Shown one piece after another: positions 13,281 through 13,525 of a stretch of 13,525 nt of DNA. Position 1 is the stretch's first letter, and the number at the start of each line of letters is the position of its first letter. Source of the DNA: Verrucomicrobiota bacterium. GTDB lineage: Bacteria > Verrucomicrobiota > Verrucomicrobiia > Verrucomicrobiales > Verrucomicrobiaceae. Both the position numbers and the translations under genes were made by a program. Under the pieces are notes generated by a model that worked only from the letters and a program-made list of their open reading frames with translations, was not told the origin of the DNA and ran no database searches. Location: the NCBI GenBank assembly GCA_021413535.1, contig JAIOQF010000169.1, positions 1 through 13,525 of the forward strand, written 5' to 3'.

Positions 13281-13286
13281 GGAGGA
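13281..13286 (+). promoter_or_regulatory. Strong Shine-Dalgarno sequence of rplC
   Basis: GGAGGA lies 6 nt before the ATG at 13293 and fixes that start. It is the only near-complete anti-16S complement in the window. Confidence 0.85.
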
Positions 13287-13292
13287 AACAAC

Positions 13293-13525
13293 ATGAGCTT
13301 GGGAATAATTGGAAAAAAACTGGGGATGACCCAGATCTATCTTGAAGACGGCGAGGCATTGCCGGTCACGGTCATTCAGGTGGCCGGAAATCAAGTGGTG
13401 CAGTTGAAGCGCAAGGAGACGGACGGATATTCCGCCGTGCAGCTCGGCTTTAACGACAAGAAGGAGTCGCGCGTCACCAAGCCGCTCCTCGGTCACTTCA
13501 AGAAACATGGAGCCACACCGAAATA
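13293..13525 (+). CDS. rplC: 50S ribosomal protein L3, N-terminal part (partial)
   Basis: This is the 5' end of rplC, cut by the window edge. L3 is an early-assembling 50S protein near the peptidyl transferase centre. The first 77 codons read MSLGIIGKKLGMTQIYLEDG, then LPVTVIQVAGNQVVQLK, a YSAVQLGF motif, and KPLLGHFKKHGATPK. IGKKLGMTQIY and the AVQLGF region are hallmarks of L3. No stop occurs before the edge. The start is set by the GGAGGA at 13281-13286. Third ribosomal protein after fusA's upstream pair, it continues the S10 operon order (rpsJ-rplC); rplD and rplW would be expected next, outside the window. Confidence 0.95.
   Translation, partial: MSLGIIGKKLGMTQIYLEDGEALPVTVIQVAGNQVVQLKRKETDGYSAVQLGFNDKKESRVTKPLLGHFKKHGATPK

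Overview
The window looks like a chromosomal segment from a member of the PVC group, most likely Verrucomicrobia (a Pedosphaera/Limisphaerales-like lineage). Four things support this: moderately high GC, start codons that mostly lack a Shine-Dalgarno sequence, a ribosomal operon running rpsL-rpsG-fusA-rpsJ-rplC with no tuf (the order I recall from Chlamydia), and the carboxy(nor)spermidine polyamine route. The lineage call is inference from context and no marker tree could be run.

Layout. (1) 1-2359, plus strand: a biosynthetic run with the 3' end of dapA, then dapB (lysine/diaminopimelate), folK (folate) and panB (pantothenate). A GTAGT-headed palindrome fills the dapB-folK gap and reaches almost to the folK start codon. 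(2) 2372-3732, minus strand: three small genes of unknown function. They encode a DUF3592-like membrane protein and two secreted proteins that look like diverged paralogs; the first two genes overlap by ATGA. (3) 3896-5104, plus: carboxynorspermidine synthase (saccharopine dehydrogenase family). (4) 5118-5982: a REP-associated tyrosine transposase (RAYT) gene bracketed on both sides by inverted REP pairs (REPINs), plus a degraded half-REP. This is the most interesting structure here. (5) 5985-6655, minus: a single-gene unit with its own candidate promoter, a leader of about 120 nt, an RRM protein with a nearly pure glycine tail, and a clear intrinsic terminator. (6) 6708-9005, plus: an RlmM/FtsJ-like 2'-O-methyltransferase followed 12 nt later by carboxynorspermidine decarboxylase (nspC). 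(7) 9107-9538, plus: a YidB (DUF937) family protein. (8) 9539-13525, plus: a promoter and hairpin-rich leader, then the fused str-S10 operon rpsL, rpsG, fusA, rpsJ and the 5' part of rplC.

How the genes work together. dapA and dapB catalyse consecutive steps. folK and panB make cofactor precursors and probably share the transcript. The carboxynorspermidine synthase and decarboxylase catalyse consecutive steps of spermidine/norspermidine synthesis. They are separated by about 2.75 kb holding the RAYT/REPIN unit, the RRM gene and the methyltransferase. The translation genes at the right end form one operon whose leader carries two tandem terminator-like hairpins, suggesting attenuation or insulation from the gene upstream.
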